Below are positions 29,125 to 37,739 of a DNA stretch of 64,000 nt, one piece after another (positions within the stretch are counted from its first letter, which is position 1; each line of letters begins with the position of its first letter). The translations under genes and the position numbers were made by a program. The notes below the pieces were generated by a model. That model saw only the letters and a program-made list of their open reading frames with translations. It did not search any database and was not told the DNA's origin. Origin of the DNA: Arenicella chitinivorans (GTDB lineage Bacteria; Pseudomonadota; Gammaproteobacteria; Arenicellales; Arenicellaceae); contig NZ_BMXA01000009.1 of the NCBI RefSeq assembly GCF_014651515.1, positions 1-64,000 on the forward strand, read 5' to 3'.

Positions 29125-30575
29125 CGACACCAGCGATAGCAGATGCCTTGGCGATGGATATGAACAAAGCACTTCAACGCCAGAAGCAGGCTAACCTCAA
29201 AGCTGCCTATGCTCCGGCAAGCGTACGCGAAGACCGTCTTGATAGGCTGATCGACCTGATTACTCGATTCGAGGAGCCCATCTGTGAAGCCTTGATGTCT
29301 GACTATGGGTACCGCTCTATAGACCAAATTCGGTTCGCGGAAGTAGTGACCACACTCAAACCCCTGAAAACGGCTAAACGAAAATTACAGCGGTGGATGA
29401 GGCCTGAGCGTCGTACAACTGGACTGCCATTTAATTTGGCCGGTGGGCGTTCTGAGGTGATTTATCAGCCGCTCGGATCAGTTGGCATAATTAGTCCTTG
29501 GAATTTTCCTATAAACCTGACGTTCTCGCCCTTAGCTGGAGTGATTGCCGCGGGCAACCGAGCCATGATTAAGCCTTCAGAATTGACACCGGCGACCTCC
29601 AGTTTGATGGATCAGATGATCAAAGAGTCTTTTGATCCAGAAGAAATTACGGTGGTTACTGGTGGCCCGGAAACCGGAAAAGCATTTAGCCAGCTTCCCT
29701 TTGACCATCTTATCTACACCGGTGGGGAGGCGGTTGCCAAACACATTATGCGCGCAGCCGCTGAAAATTTAGTACCCCTGACCCTGGAGCTTGGCGGTAA
29801 GTCGCCCGTGGTAATAAGTGATAGTGCGAAACTACCACTTGCCGCAAAGCGTATCTTATTTGGCAAACTCTTCAACGCTGGTCAAATCTGCTTAGCTCCG
29901 GACACTGTTTTTGTGCCCGAAAAACGATTGGAAGAATTCATTAAGCAAATGAAGCTGGCGGCGCACGAAATTTTTCCGCAAGAAAAAAAACACCACGACT
30001 ACGTGGCTGTGATTAATGCAAACCATGCAGGGCGAATAAATGGCTACCTTGCCAACGCGGTTAATAACGGTGCGGACGTTATTTCTCTTGGTCCAACGGA
30101 TTGTAACCAAGCAGAGTTAGAACAAGGTCTAAATAATATAGTCCCCATTACCTTGGTGGTTAACCCCAACGAGGAAGCGGACATAAACAAGGACGAAATT
30201 TTTGGCCCCTTGCTATTGGTTAAAACCTACAGTGATTTTGATCACGTTATTGACCACATTAACCTGAATCCGAAACCTCTGGCGCTTTATTACTTTGGCC
30301 GTAATAAAAATGAGCAACAACGACTGTTGCTTGAAACCAGCTCGGGAGGCATGACGATTAATGACGTAATTATGCATTACACCATCGATGATTTGCCTTT
30401 TGGCGGCGTTGGTGCCAGCGGCATGGGCGCTTATCATGGGTTTGATGGCTTTAAGCAATTTTCACATGCGCGTTCTGTTTACCGTCAATCTCCATTTGAT
30501 GTCGGTGCAATGTTGCGACCTCCCTACGAAGCCAAGTTCAAGGTGATGAACAAGTTACTGAGATTAATCAGCTAA
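29121..30575 (+). CDS. Aldehyde dehydrogenase, coniferyl-aldehyde-dehydrogenase-like
   Basis: This 484-aa NAD(P)-dependent aldehyde dehydrogenase has PWNFPINLTFSPLAGVIAAG for cofactor binding, the general base Glu in LTLELGGKSP (about residue 222) and the nucleophile Cys in NAGQICLAPD (about residue 257). The overall pattern and the hydrophobic C-terminal part fit the CalB/ALDH3-like group that includes coniferyl aldehyde dehydrogenase and fatty aldehyde dehydrogenases. It starts with GTG overlapping the ligase stop. It would oxidise the aldehyde formed after P450 hydroxylation to the acid used by the ligase. No alcohol dehydrogenase is present in the cluster. Confidence 0.9.
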   Translation: MTTPAIADALAMDMNKALQRQKQANLKAAYAPASVREDRLDRLIDLITRFEEPICEALMSDYGYRSIDQIRFAEVVTTLKPLKTAKRKLQRWMRPERRTTGLPFNLAGGRSEVIYQPLGSVGIISPWNFPINLTFSPLAGVIAAGNRAMIKPSELTPATSSLMDQMIKESFDPEEITVVTGGPETGKAFSQLPFDHLIYTGGEAVAKHIMRAAAENLVPLTLELGGKSPVVISDSAKLPLAAKRILFGKLFNAGQICLAPDTVFVPEKRLEEFIKQMKLAAHEIFPQEKKHHDYVAVINANHAGRINGYLANAVNNGADVISLGPTDCNQAELEQGLNNIVPITLVVNPNEEADINKDEIFGPLLLVKTYSDFDHVIDHINLNPKPLALYYFGRNKNEQQRLLLETSSGGMTINDVIMHYTIDDLPFGGVGASGMGAYHGFDGFKQFSHARSVYRQSPFDVGAMLRPPYEAKFKVMNKLLRLIS

Positions 30576-30628
30576 TCATGAATATAAACTTTACTTAATT
30601 CGATCATATTTCAGTAGGGAACTACGGC

Positions 30629-31012
30629 ATGACATATAGAAACTTTGTGCGTCGCACGGCAGTAATAGATTTTGGGTTGTTTGTTGTTCTCGCTTTGCCA
30701 TATGTCAGTATTTATGTTCTTGGATTACTTTTCTCTTTAGGGGAGAGGTTGGGTGATCTTAGAGCTCTGCCTGAGCTCAGCGATCCGTTCGTCATGTTGT
30801 CGATCAATTTGATTGGTGTATTTGGTCTATTCACTGTGTGGTTAAGGGGGCAAGGGACATTGGAAAACGTTGGGCCTGCGATCGGAGTTCTGAAGATTTT
30901 TGCAGCGGGTCTATTTGCTTTTTCCGTATTTAGTGGGGCACCACTGATCTTATTGGTGTTTACGCTCACTGACGCCATCACTGGTATGCGATTACTGCTT
31001 AAACGCAACTGA
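30629..31012 (+). CDS. Small four-helix membrane protein
   Basis: This 127-aa protein has about four hydrophobic helices: FGLFVVLALPYVSIYVLGLL, MLSINLIGVFGLFTVW, IGVLKIFAAGLFAFSVF and PLILLVFTLTDAITG. A basic end (LLLKRN) and an arginine-rich start place both ends in the cytoplasm. I do not recognise a specific family. It lies between the aldehyde dehydrogenase and the ferredoxin in the same direction, with a GTAGGGA site before the ATG, so it belongs to the operon. It may help membrane passage of the substrate or products, but this is a guess. Confidence 0.65.
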   Translation: MTYRNFVRRTAVIDFGLFVVLALPYVSIYVLGLLFSLGERLGDLRALPELSDPFVMLSINLIGVFGLFTVWLRGQGTLENVGPAIGVLKIFAAGLFAFSVFSGAPLILLVFTLTDAITGMRLLLKRN

Positions 31013-31058
31013 CACGAATCGATAAAATTAAGAACTTAGAACGAGATAGGAATAGGGT

Positions 31059-31379
31059 ATGCCTCTTATAAAATATGTCGAACATAATGGCACTGAACAT
31101 CAAATTCAGGTGAGCAACGGCCAATCGGTAATGGAAGGCGCGATCGACAATATGGTCGATGGCATCGCCGGCGAGTGCGGAGGTAGCTGCAGTTGCGCAA
31201 CCTGTCATTGTTACGTACACGAAGATTGGGTTGCAAAGGTAGGAGGTCCAAACGAGATTGAGGAAGGTGTGTTGGAGTGTGCTGCCGATCCTAGGGCGAA
31301 CAGTCGATTGAGTTGCCAGATAACGGTGACTGATGAGCTTGATGGGTTAGTGATTCTGTTACCAGAGTCGCAGTACTAG
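31059..31379 (+). CDS. [2Fe-2S] ferredoxin, adrenodoxin type
   Basis: This 106-aa electron carrier has cluster ligands Cys40, Cys46, Cys49 and Cys86, with the exact C-x5-C-x2-C-x36-C spacing of the adrenodoxin/putidaredoxin/terpredoxin class. The motifs are GECGGSCSCATCHCYV and SRLSCQI. Extra cysteines at 44, 51 and 74 are not ligands in the usual pattern. It is expected to pass electrons from the reductase at 31429 to the P450 at 23009. It lies 46 bp after the membrane protein and 49 bp before the reductase. Confidence 0.93.
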   Translation: MPLIKYVEHNGTEHQIQVSNGQSVMEGAIDNMVDGIAGECGGSCSCATCHCYVHEDWVAKVGGPNEIEEGVLECAADPRANSRLSCQITVTDELDGLVILLPESQY

Positions 31380-31428
31380 GCTTGCCTGCTGGTTCGACAA
31401 TTATAAACTACCTTAATCCGCTGTCTAA

Positions 31429-32667
31429 ATGCTTAAAAACACCAAGCAAGCCATTATCATAGGTGGTAGCCACGCCGCCGCTCAACTTTCAATTTCACTA
31501 CGACAAGAGCGCTGGGAAGGTGAGATTCTGGTCGTCAGTGATGATTCACAATTCCCTTATCATCGACCGCCGCTGTCTAAAGATTATCTAAGTGGCGACA
31601 CCAGCGCTGAGCAGTTGTTTATTCGTCCCGCCTCAGTGTATCGAGACAAGCAGATCGAGTTTCTGCTGAACACTCGAGTAGAGAAAATTGATCGCATCAA
31701 TAAATCCGTCACCTTATCTAACGGCGAAGCACGTCAATACGACAAGCTTGCTTTGTGCACCGGTGCGCGGACGAGACAATTAGCGATTCCTGGCGTGGCG
31801 CTAAACGGTGTTCATTACTTGAGAGACCTAACCGATGCAGAAGCCATAAAGCAGGCCATACAGTCCAACGGCAAAGCCGTGATTATCGGCGGTGGTTATA
31901 TCGGTTTAGAGACGGCGGCGCTTTTGCGTAAAATCGGTATAGACGTGTGTGTCCTCGAGGCCATGGGTCGAGTTCTTCAGCGCGTGACGGCTGAGGAGGT
32001 ATCCGCCTTCTACCACAGAGTTCATACTGAAGAGGGCGTTGAAATCAAGACCGGTGTGTTCGCGACCGAAATTGTTGGTAATGATTGTGTCGAAGGTGTC
32101 GTTTGCAGTAATGGAGAACAGATCGATGCTAATTTAGTAATTATAGGTGTTGGTGTTATACCCAATACTGAACTTGCTGAAGGCATCGGCTTAGACGTCG
32201 ACGATGGTGTCATCGTCAATGAGTTTGCACAGACTAGCGATGAGCATATCGTGGCATCGGGAGACTGCGCAGCCCATCTTAATTTGATCTATGGACGCCG
32301 TATTCGTTTAGAGTCCGTTCCCAATGCTATTGAGCAATCGAAAACTGCAGCTGCCTCGATGTGTGATAGGGAGAAAGTCTACAATGCCTTACCTTGGTTC
32401 TGGTCAAATCAATATGATCTTCGACTCCAAATTGCAGGCTTAAATCAGGGTTTCGACCGAGTGGTATTCCGTGGTGATGTCGAATCCAGTCGCAGTTTTG
32501 TAGCGTGGTACCTAAAACAAGGCTCGATTGTTGCTGCCGACTGTGTGAATCGTCCAGCAGAGTTCATATTGGCCAAAAAATTGATTTCAAGCGAGAAACA
32601 ATTGCCTATCGCAGACCTCGCAAACGACAGTATCGACGCGAAAACTCTGCTGTTGGCGCTCGCCTAA
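31429..32667 (+). CDS. FAD-dependent ferredoxin reductase
   Basis: This 412-aa NAD(P)H:ferredoxin reductase belongs to the putidaredoxin/rhodocoxin reductase group. The FAD-binding dinucleotide motif is IIIGGSHAAAQLSISL, with Ser-His in the usual glycine/alanine-rich loop. The NAD-binding motif is VIIGGGYIGLETAALLRK (about residues 146-163). The second FAD contact is HIVASGDCA (about 277-285). The C-terminal domain has WFWSNQYDLRLQIAGL, typical of the family. It completes the three-component class I P450 system and is the last gene of the cluster. Confidence 0.93.
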   Translation: MLKNTKQAIIIGGSHAAAQLSISLRQERWEGEILVVSDDSQFPYHRPPLSKDYLSGDTSAEQLFIRPASVYRDKQIEFLLNTRVEKIDRINKSVTLSNGEARQYDKLALCTGARTRQLAIPGVALNGVHYLRDLTDAEAIKQAIQSNGKAVIIGGGYIGLETAALLRKIGIDVCVLEAMGRVLQRVTAEEVSAFYHRVHTEEGVEIKTGVFATEIVGNDCVEGVVCSNGEQIDANLVIIGVGVIPNTELAEGIGLDVDDGVIVNEFAQTSDEHIVASGDCAAHLNLIYGRRIRLESVPNAIEQSKTAAASMCDREKVYNALPWFWSNQYDLRLQIAGLNQGFDRVVFRGDVESSRSFVAWYLKQGSIVAADCVNRPAEFILAKKLISSEKQLPIADLANDSIDAKTLLLALA

Positions 32668-32985
32668 TGCCGTGCCGCAAGGAGAGGAGCGCTTTTTAAG
32701 CGACAATTTTGTTGTAACCGCTTCTTTATCTCGCGTGTTTACCGCATCAGCCCTTGTTCGGTGTAGGCGATAGCTTCAACACTGATTATAACGGATTAAT
32801 CACGTTGACCCGGCGCAGCATCAAAAGAGGTCGGTGACGGAATTCCCGCAAACCAGCGACACATTTTGGTGCGCCAGTCAGAGCCAACTCTCCCTAATGA
32901 TTTTAGGGCCACAAGTCAGCGAAGGAGCTCGCAGACTTTACGACTACGAGGCGCTCTCTATGCATGAGCGCCTCGATTTTAAATC
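32668..32985. terminator. Intergenic region with convergent terminator hairpin
   Basis: Between the reductase and the convergent hydrolase lies a 10-bp perfect stem, CGAGGCGCTC (32947-32956) with GAGCGCCTCG (32966-32975), and a 9-base loop. On the plus strand it is followed by ATTTTAAAT, so it can end the P450 operon. It may also serve the hydrolase on the other strand, where the following bases are less T-rich. Nothing else is seen in this stretch. Confidence 0.65.
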
Positions 32986-33930
32986 TTACTCACGACGCAA
33001 GAACTGATTTACGTGGTCTGAGAATTGATCGGCATATTGAAACAAGAATGCATGTCCGGCATCAGGGTAGATCACCAGATTACTGTTGGGTATTTGGCGA
33101 TGAAGTACCATTGAGTTAGTCACTGGAAAAGCTATATCAGAGTCGCCATTGGCAATTAAGACGGGAAGGTCGATTCCGGCAAGTTGCTCGTACCAATTCC
33201 CTTTATTGGCCATGTATGCACGCGCGCCGATCGCCTGAGGCATAATAATTTCGGGGCTTGTTTTCGTCTCAACTCCACGTTGATGGACTTGCTCAAAGCG
33301 TTCTTGTGATTCTTGAGCGGCCTTTACGCCAACAACCGTTGTCGTGTAGAAAAGGTAAGCCATATCGGCCGCGGAGTTCTGCGGCTTTGTTGCGACCGCG
33401 GTCCATTCATCGGGTGCTAAGTGAACACTTTTGTCGCCAGCTGGTGGGGTCGTTCCAGCCAAAATGAGTTTGTTTACGCGGTTAGGGTGCTTTATTGCTA
33501 ACACCTGGGCTGTCATGCCACCCAGAGACCAGCCAAGAATATTTGCTTGCTCGATCTTTAACGCGTCCATAAAGCTGACGACAAAATCAGCAGCACCACC
33601 CAGGGTATTGGGGATTTCTCCTTCGCTTGTCCCCACACCGAGGCTGTCAAATATGACAACTTGGTTTGACGCAGACAATGCGGCTAAAAGTGCTGGATCC
33701 CAATCGGCTAAGCTACCACGAAAACGCTGTAACAAGATCAGGGGCGTGCCTTGGCCAATTATTTTGTAACTAATCTTTGATCCATTGACCACAATAGTAT
33801 TGGGTTGTATTTGGTTGCTGGACTCCCCAATACGCGTTGGATTTGCGGTGCTTGCGCAACTGGATAAGCCTAGAATAAACAGTATACAAGCGGCCATTCG
33901 TATTTTTCTCATACATCGATTCATTTCCAC
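32986..33930 (-). CDS. Lipoprotein alpha/beta hydrolase
   Basis: This 314-aa alpha/beta-hydrolase fold protein has the nucleophile elbow GWSLGGMT (about residues 140-147), the acid in the strand NGDSDIAFPV and the histidine in YPDAGHAFLFQ. The N-terminus is a lipoprotein signal (ILFILGLSSC, lipobox LSSC), so the enzyme is membrane-anchored outside the cytoplasm. A GTG start at 33930 is preferred because AGGAGG stands seven bases before it; the ATG at 33924 is the alternative. It diverges from the tautomerase gene across a region with palindromic operators, and probably hydrolyses an ester or lactone for the same pathway. Confidence 0.85.
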   Translation of the reverse strand: MEMNRCMRKIRMAACILFILGLSSCASTANPTRIGESSNQIQPNTIVVNGSKISYKIIGQGTPLILLQRFRGSLADWDPALLAALSASNQVVIFDSLGVGTSEGEIPNTLGGAADFVVSFMDALKIEQANILGWSLGGMTAQVLAIKHPNRVNKLILAGTTPPAGDKSVHLAPDEWTAVATKPQNSAADMAYLFYTTTVVGVKAAQESQERFEQVHQRGVETKTSPEIIMPQAIGARAYMANKGNWYEQLAGIDLPVLIANGDSDIAFPVTNSMVLHRQIPNSNLVIYPDAGHAFLFQYADQFSDHVNQFLRRE

Positions 33931-33973
33931 AATTCAGCCTCCTAAGGCGTTCTTTGACTAATCTTCAAGCATA

Positions 33974-34035
33974 ATATTGCAGGTGTAATACTATTGCAAT
34001 AGGATGCGAAGTCTTTTATATTGCATGTGTAATAT
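33974..34035. promoter_or_regulatory. Palindromic operator cluster between divergent genes
   Basis: Two near-identical imperfect palindromes, ATATTGCAGGTGTAATA (33974-33990) and ATATTGCATGTGTAATAT (34018-34035), start 44 bp apart, about four helical turns. A perfect 12-bp palindrome, CTATTGCAATAG (33991-34002), directly abuts the first. Half-site ATATTRCA fits a TetR-type operator. The likely binder is the TetR protein encoded at 35382 at the end of the rightward operon, giving joint control of the hydrolase and the tautomerase-SDR-TetR genes. Confidence 0.65.
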
Positions 34036-34079
34036 AAAACCATTAACGTCTACAAAACTTTAAAAAGAGGAACATTACG

Positions 34080-34508
34080 ATGCCATTATGGAACTTTTAC
34101 CACCCAGTTGATGCATACACGCCTGAGGATAAAAAAGCGCTCGCAGAGAAGGTCACCGAGATCTACGCGCGGTTTATGCCAAAATTTTACGTTGGGGTCG
34201 TATTTCAAGAAATCGAAGCAGAGTCGTTCTATATAGGCGGCGAGCCTCGAGATAATTTTGTTCGTATATGGATTGACCATATTGCGCGAGATTTTCCTGA
34301 CGAGGAGGCGAGTACGCGATTCATCAATGCGGTCAATCAAGTGATCGCGCCTTGGGTCAAAGATCGAGGTCTTGATTGGGAGTTTCATGTCGATGAAACC
34401 CCTTTTTCGATGTGGTCGATTCAAGGTTATTTCCCACCGCGAGAGGGCACAAAGGACGAGGCTCGCTGGATAGCGGAGAATAAGGCGTCACCTCGGACCA
34501 ACAGCTAA
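34080..34508 (+). CDS. cis-CaaD-like tautomerase
   Basis: This 142-aa protein is of the tautomerase superfamily, cis-CaaD branch (Tautomerase_cis). Pro2, the N-terminal proline after Met removal, is the catalytic base or acid. The N-terminus MPLWNFYHPVDAYTPEDKKA and the segments FYVGVVFQEI, YIGGEPRDNFVRIWIDHIAR and WEFHVDETPFSMWSIQGYFPP match the family pattern, with candidate catalytic arginine and glutamate residues. Substrates in the family range from halogenated acrylates to unknown enols, so a dehalogenase claim is not justified. An AGAGGA site lies eight bases upstream. It is first in an operon with the SDR and TetR. Confidence 0.82.
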   Translation: MPLWNFYHPVDAYTPEDKKALAEKVTEIYARFMPKFYVGVVFQEIEAESFYIGGEPRDNFVRIWIDHIARDFPDEEASTRFINAVNQVIAPWVKDRGLDWEFHVDETPFSMWSIQGYFPPREGTKDEARWIAENKASPRTNS

Positions 34509-34550
34509 ACGCTCGTTGCCATAAACCTAAATTTCAAATAGGAAAAAAAT

Positions 34551-35348
34551 ATGCGTAATTCAAATAAAGACGGGCTCGCGGTGGTTACGGGTGCGTCTTC
34601 TGGTATTGGCGCTGTTTATGCCGATCGGCTGGCAGCACTCGGTCACCCATTATTGCTAATCGCCAGAAGAGCGAATCGTCTAGAGGCATTGGCCGCGCAA
34701 CTACAAAATCAGCACAACATCGATGTCGAAACGCTGGCGCTCGATCTCACCAGTGCCGATGATCTGCGGACGTTAGAGGAAAGACTCGAGTCGGATAACG
34801 TGGAAGTGTTAGTTAACAATGCAGGCGGTGGTGGGCTGGGTCCTTTGTCTTCCACTAATGGCGATAAGATGGAGGCTCTAGTTCGACTGAACATTGTCGC
34901 TGCGACGCGTCTTTCTCAAGCCGCGCTTGGTGGCTTTCGTCAACGGGGCAAGGGCACTTTGATTAACCTCGGATCCATCATCGCATTTTGGCCAAGTGCG
35001 ACGGCGGCGGTATACAGTGGCACAAAGAACTATATTCTCAACTTTACACGCAGTGTTGCCATGGAATTTGAAGACACCGACATTCGCATTCAAGTTGTCA
35101 TGCCTGGCCCAGTTCGGACCGAGTTCTTTTCGTCGCAAGGGATGAGTGATTCCGTATTCCCAGACGAGTATTATATTACAGCAGATCAACTGGTTGACGC
35201 GGCGCTGGCTGGACTCGAACAAGGTGAAATAGTTACCAATCCGACCATGGAAGACCCTAAAATATGGGAAGATATGGAACGTGCTCGCGCTAATTATTTT
35301 GCATCCGTCAGCTCTGGCAAGGTCGCGTCGCGCTATTTATCAACTTAG
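34551..35348 (+). CDS. Short-chain dehydrogenase/reductase
   Basis: This 265-aa classical SDR has the NAD(P)-binding TGASSGIG (about residues 11-18) and the NNAGGGG strand motif. The catalytic Ser lies in INLGSIIAFWP, and the catalytic YSGTK has its Tyr near 155. An arginine-rich segment after beta2 (ARRANR) suggests NADP(H) preference. It begins 42 bp after the tautomerase with AGGA in front, and would oxidise or reduce an alcohol/ketone in the same pathway. The substrate is not predictable. Confidence 0.88.
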   Translation: MRNSNKDGLAVVTGASSGIGAVYADRLAALGHPLLLIARRANRLEALAAQLQNQHNIDVETLALDLTSADDLRTLEERLESDNVEVLVNNAGGGGLGPLSSTNGDKMEALVRLNIVAATRLSQAALGGFRQRGKGTLINLGSIIAFWPSATAAVYSGTKNYILNFTRSVAMEFEDTDIRIQVVMPGPVRTEFFSSQGMSDSVFPDEYYITADQLVDAALAGLEQGEIVTNPTMEDPKIWEDMERARANYFASVSSGKVASRYLST

Positions 35349-35381
35349 AATTAACGCACTTTTACGTGCTTAGTAAAATGT

Positions 35382-35975
35382 ATGAGATATCAGGAAACAC
35401 ATCGAGAAGAGACACGGCGTAGGCTGATATCTCAAGCATCCATTCGGCTCCGCCGAGATGGACTTAATGCCGTGGGGCTGCGAACCTTGGTCGCGGATGC
35501 CGGTGTCACTCATGGCGCCTTCTACGCGCACTTCTCATCTAAGAGTAAACTGGTCGAGGCCGCCATCGAGGAAGCGCTAAACGAAACCTGTCAATTGCTG
35601 GCTGAAGAGGTAAGACATGCTGCGCCTGACAACCAGCTCGAGGCGTTTGTGTCGGCCTATCTTAGTGAACAACATTGGAAGTCACTCGACCATGGTTGTA
35701 TTGTGGCGGCACTCGCCCCAGAGATTGCGCGCGAAGATGCTGCGCTGCGGCAAGCCCTGACGCGAGGCAGCGAGCCTATATTCTCTCTATTACAGAATCT
35801 GCTTCCCAGCGGTGGTGATTCAGCGAGCAGGGCTGCACGCGCAGCAACCATATTCGCAGGAATGGTCGGCGCATTGCAATTGGCTCGTTTGCACAAGGAT
35901 CCAGAGACCGTTAAGCCAATGCTAGCTGCCGCACGAGGCAATGCCATGGTCGCTGCCGCGCAAACTTGGACGTGA
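35382..35975 (+). CDS. TetR-family transcriptional regulator
   Basis: This 197-aa protein has an N-terminal TetR helix-turn-helix: RRRLISQASIRLRRDGLNAV and then LRTLVADAGVTHGAFYAHFS, about residues 10-55, with the typical FYAHF. The ligand-binding half resembles the AcrR-type TetR_C domains with DHGCIVAALAPEIAREDA. It is the last gene after the tautomerase and SDR (33-bp gap), and is the natural candidate for binding the palindromes at 33974-34035. The operators sit in front of its own operon, so autoregulation is expected. Confidence 0.85.
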   Translation: MRYQETHREETRRRLISQASIRLRRDGLNAVGLRTLVADAGVTHGAFYAHFSSKSKLVEAAIEEALNETCQLLAEEVRHAAPDNQLEAFVSAYLSEQHWKSLDHGCIVAALAPEIAREDAALRQALTRGSEPIFSLLQNLLPSGGDSASRAARAATIFAGMVGALQLARLHKDPETVKPMLAAARGNAMVAAAQTWT

Positions 35976-36125
35976 AAATGATCCACCGCTAACCGCCAGT
36001 ATTGCTCCAAGCCAGCATTCGGGTCAGGTTTTGACCCGATTCATCAACAGGGTGTGCGTTGGGAGTTGTTCTTCTGACGTCACCTGTTTGTCAAAAGGCA
36101 GGCCACACTACGAATATGTGATTAA

Positions 36126-37493
36126 CTAGGGGGCCGGTTTCAACAACAGTGTTAAAAAAATATTGTCATAATCTGCGTCGCTTTGGAAAAGGTGCGAGGC
36201 CACACTCGATCGGCTTAGTTCATACCCTGCTGGTCTAGAGATATATTGCGTTGCATTTTCCCAAGCTGCTGAACAATTGTTGCACTTTACCCGGATGGTC
36301 CAGCCGAGAGTACTGCTGTCGGTGGGAACACCGATTTCAAAAGGAATCATTGCGTCGCCAGCCTCTGGATAGTAGTAGAATGAGAATACCGTAGGGAAAT
36401 CAAAACCGGATGTGGCTTGTTCCACTGAAACGACTATTTGCTCTTCGCCGCTTGCAACTTCAGTGCCGGGAAAGTCGATACCGCCCGAATAGCTGTCGGC
36501 CGGTTCAAGTGTGATAGGTACATTCACGCTTGTATTCACGTCATAGCTGGTCGCGCCAAAAAAGTCCGTGGTCCCCGTCGTGTTGCTCCAGAATCCACCG
36601 GTCGTAACGTCAATCTCAGCACACCCTTTGAGACATTCGTATTCTAGGTCTCGTGTGACACCATCGCCACTAATCAGAAACGGAAATTCATAGTCAACTT
36701 CGGTCTCGCCGGCAGGAATCGTGACTTTTGCCGAACTGGTTTGAAGGCTCGAGCCACCGAAGTCAATCGCTACCGGGAAGGTCCTAATGTCAACTTCCAG
36801 ACCGCCTGCTGGCGCCACAACACCGCTAGGTAGCCTGAGTTTTCCGAACACTTTGGCTGTCTCTGGTGCAGTGGTTGTTTGATCATCAACTAAAAGTAAG
36901 CCCAAGATTGATGGAATGACTTGAATCGCGCTCGCTTGAGAGTCGGTTGACTCGTTGCTTGTATCAAAGCATCTCCACGGTTTAACGTTGTTCCCTGACT
37001 CGATTCGGAAATGATCGAATAAGACTTCAGAGATGGGGCCGCTGGAATGGTCGAAGATAATAGCCCACTGGAAAGACCCGACGTTGCGAGTAAGATAATA
37101 CGAACGAGTACACCACTGATTATTTGTGTCCTCGAGTTGCTTGGTAATTAACCCTTGCGGGGAACCGAAGATCAAATCAAGCGTTTCCACTTTGGCGGCG
37201 TTGAACTTGTTGTACTTGTAGTCAAAAGTGATTGTGACAAAGTCATCAACGAAATACCCGCCTGTTACCCCACCATTTTGATCTTGGCTCGGTAGTACTT
37301 GAAGCGAAGAAACACCAAAGGTGACGTCGTCGCGTCGTGTTTGGTATCGATCCGAAAATGGTTGGTAGGTGGCTAAATCTAATATTTTGGCAATAAGGTC
37401 GTTTTCGAACTGCGCCGCACTGGGCATGGAGAATCCAAGCCAAAACAGCGCGATGAAATACACGCACGAGGCCCGCGAAGAACATGAAAACAT
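36126..37493 (-). CDS. Exported protein with beta-sandwich domains
   Basis: This 455-aa protein has a signal peptide (about residues 1-27, GFSMPSAA-QF). I do not recognise a family. The N-terminal ~170 residues look like a beta-sandwich that may bind a ligand (WCTRSYYLTRNVGSFQWAII). A motif IPSILGLLLVDD follows at about 193-204 and resembles the C-terminal motif of the CSLREA and DUF7933-type proteins elsewhere in the window. The rest has Calx-beta-like or Ig-like repeats (VTIPAGETEVDYEFPF) with cysteine pairs (CLKGC, CNNC). It is monocistronic. Confidence 0.6.
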   Translation of the reverse strand: MFSCSSRASCVYFIALFWLGFSMPSAAQFENDLIAKILDLATYQPFSDRYQTRRDDVTFGVSSLQVLPSQDQNGGVTGGYFVDDFVTITFDYKYNKFNAAKVETLDLIFGSPQGLITKQLEDTNNQWCTRSYYLTRNVGSFQWAIIFDHSSGPISEVLFDHFRIESGNNVKPWRCFDTSNESTDSQASAIQVIPSILGLLLVDDQTTTAPETAKVFGKLRLPSGVVAPAGGLEVDIRTFPVAIDFGGSSLQTSSAKVTIPAGETEVDYEFPFLISGDGVTRDLEYECLKGCAEIDVTTGGFWSNTTGTTDFFGATSYDVNTSVNVPITLEPADSYSGGIDFPGTEVASGEEQIVVSVEQATSGFDFPTVFSFYYYPEAGDAMIPFEIGVPTDSSTLGWTIRVKCNNCSAAWENATQYISRPAGYELSRSSVASHLFQSDADYDNIFLTLLLKPAP

Positions 37494-37739
37494 AATGAAG
37501 TTCCTAATGCTTGTCAGTCGTTTGACTGGATTTAGATGACGATCCCAACGTGGCGCGCGAGTCTAACAACTTTCCGCGTGAAAGCAAATCAGTACGGATC
37601 AGTTGACTCGAGACCATTTGAAACCAACACGGCCGCCACCTTTGGTTCTGGGTGTGATGACTTTCAAGCGCTTTAGATTAGGTTTCGAAATCAGCTACAC
37701 TAGCTGAACTCTGCCAAAACCAACTATTTTCAACGCCGC

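Noticed and set aside
34080-34508. Specific cis-3-chloroacrylate dehalogenase
   Set aside because: Only the cis-CaaD-like fold and Pro2 are supported; neighbours give no evidence for halogenated substrates.
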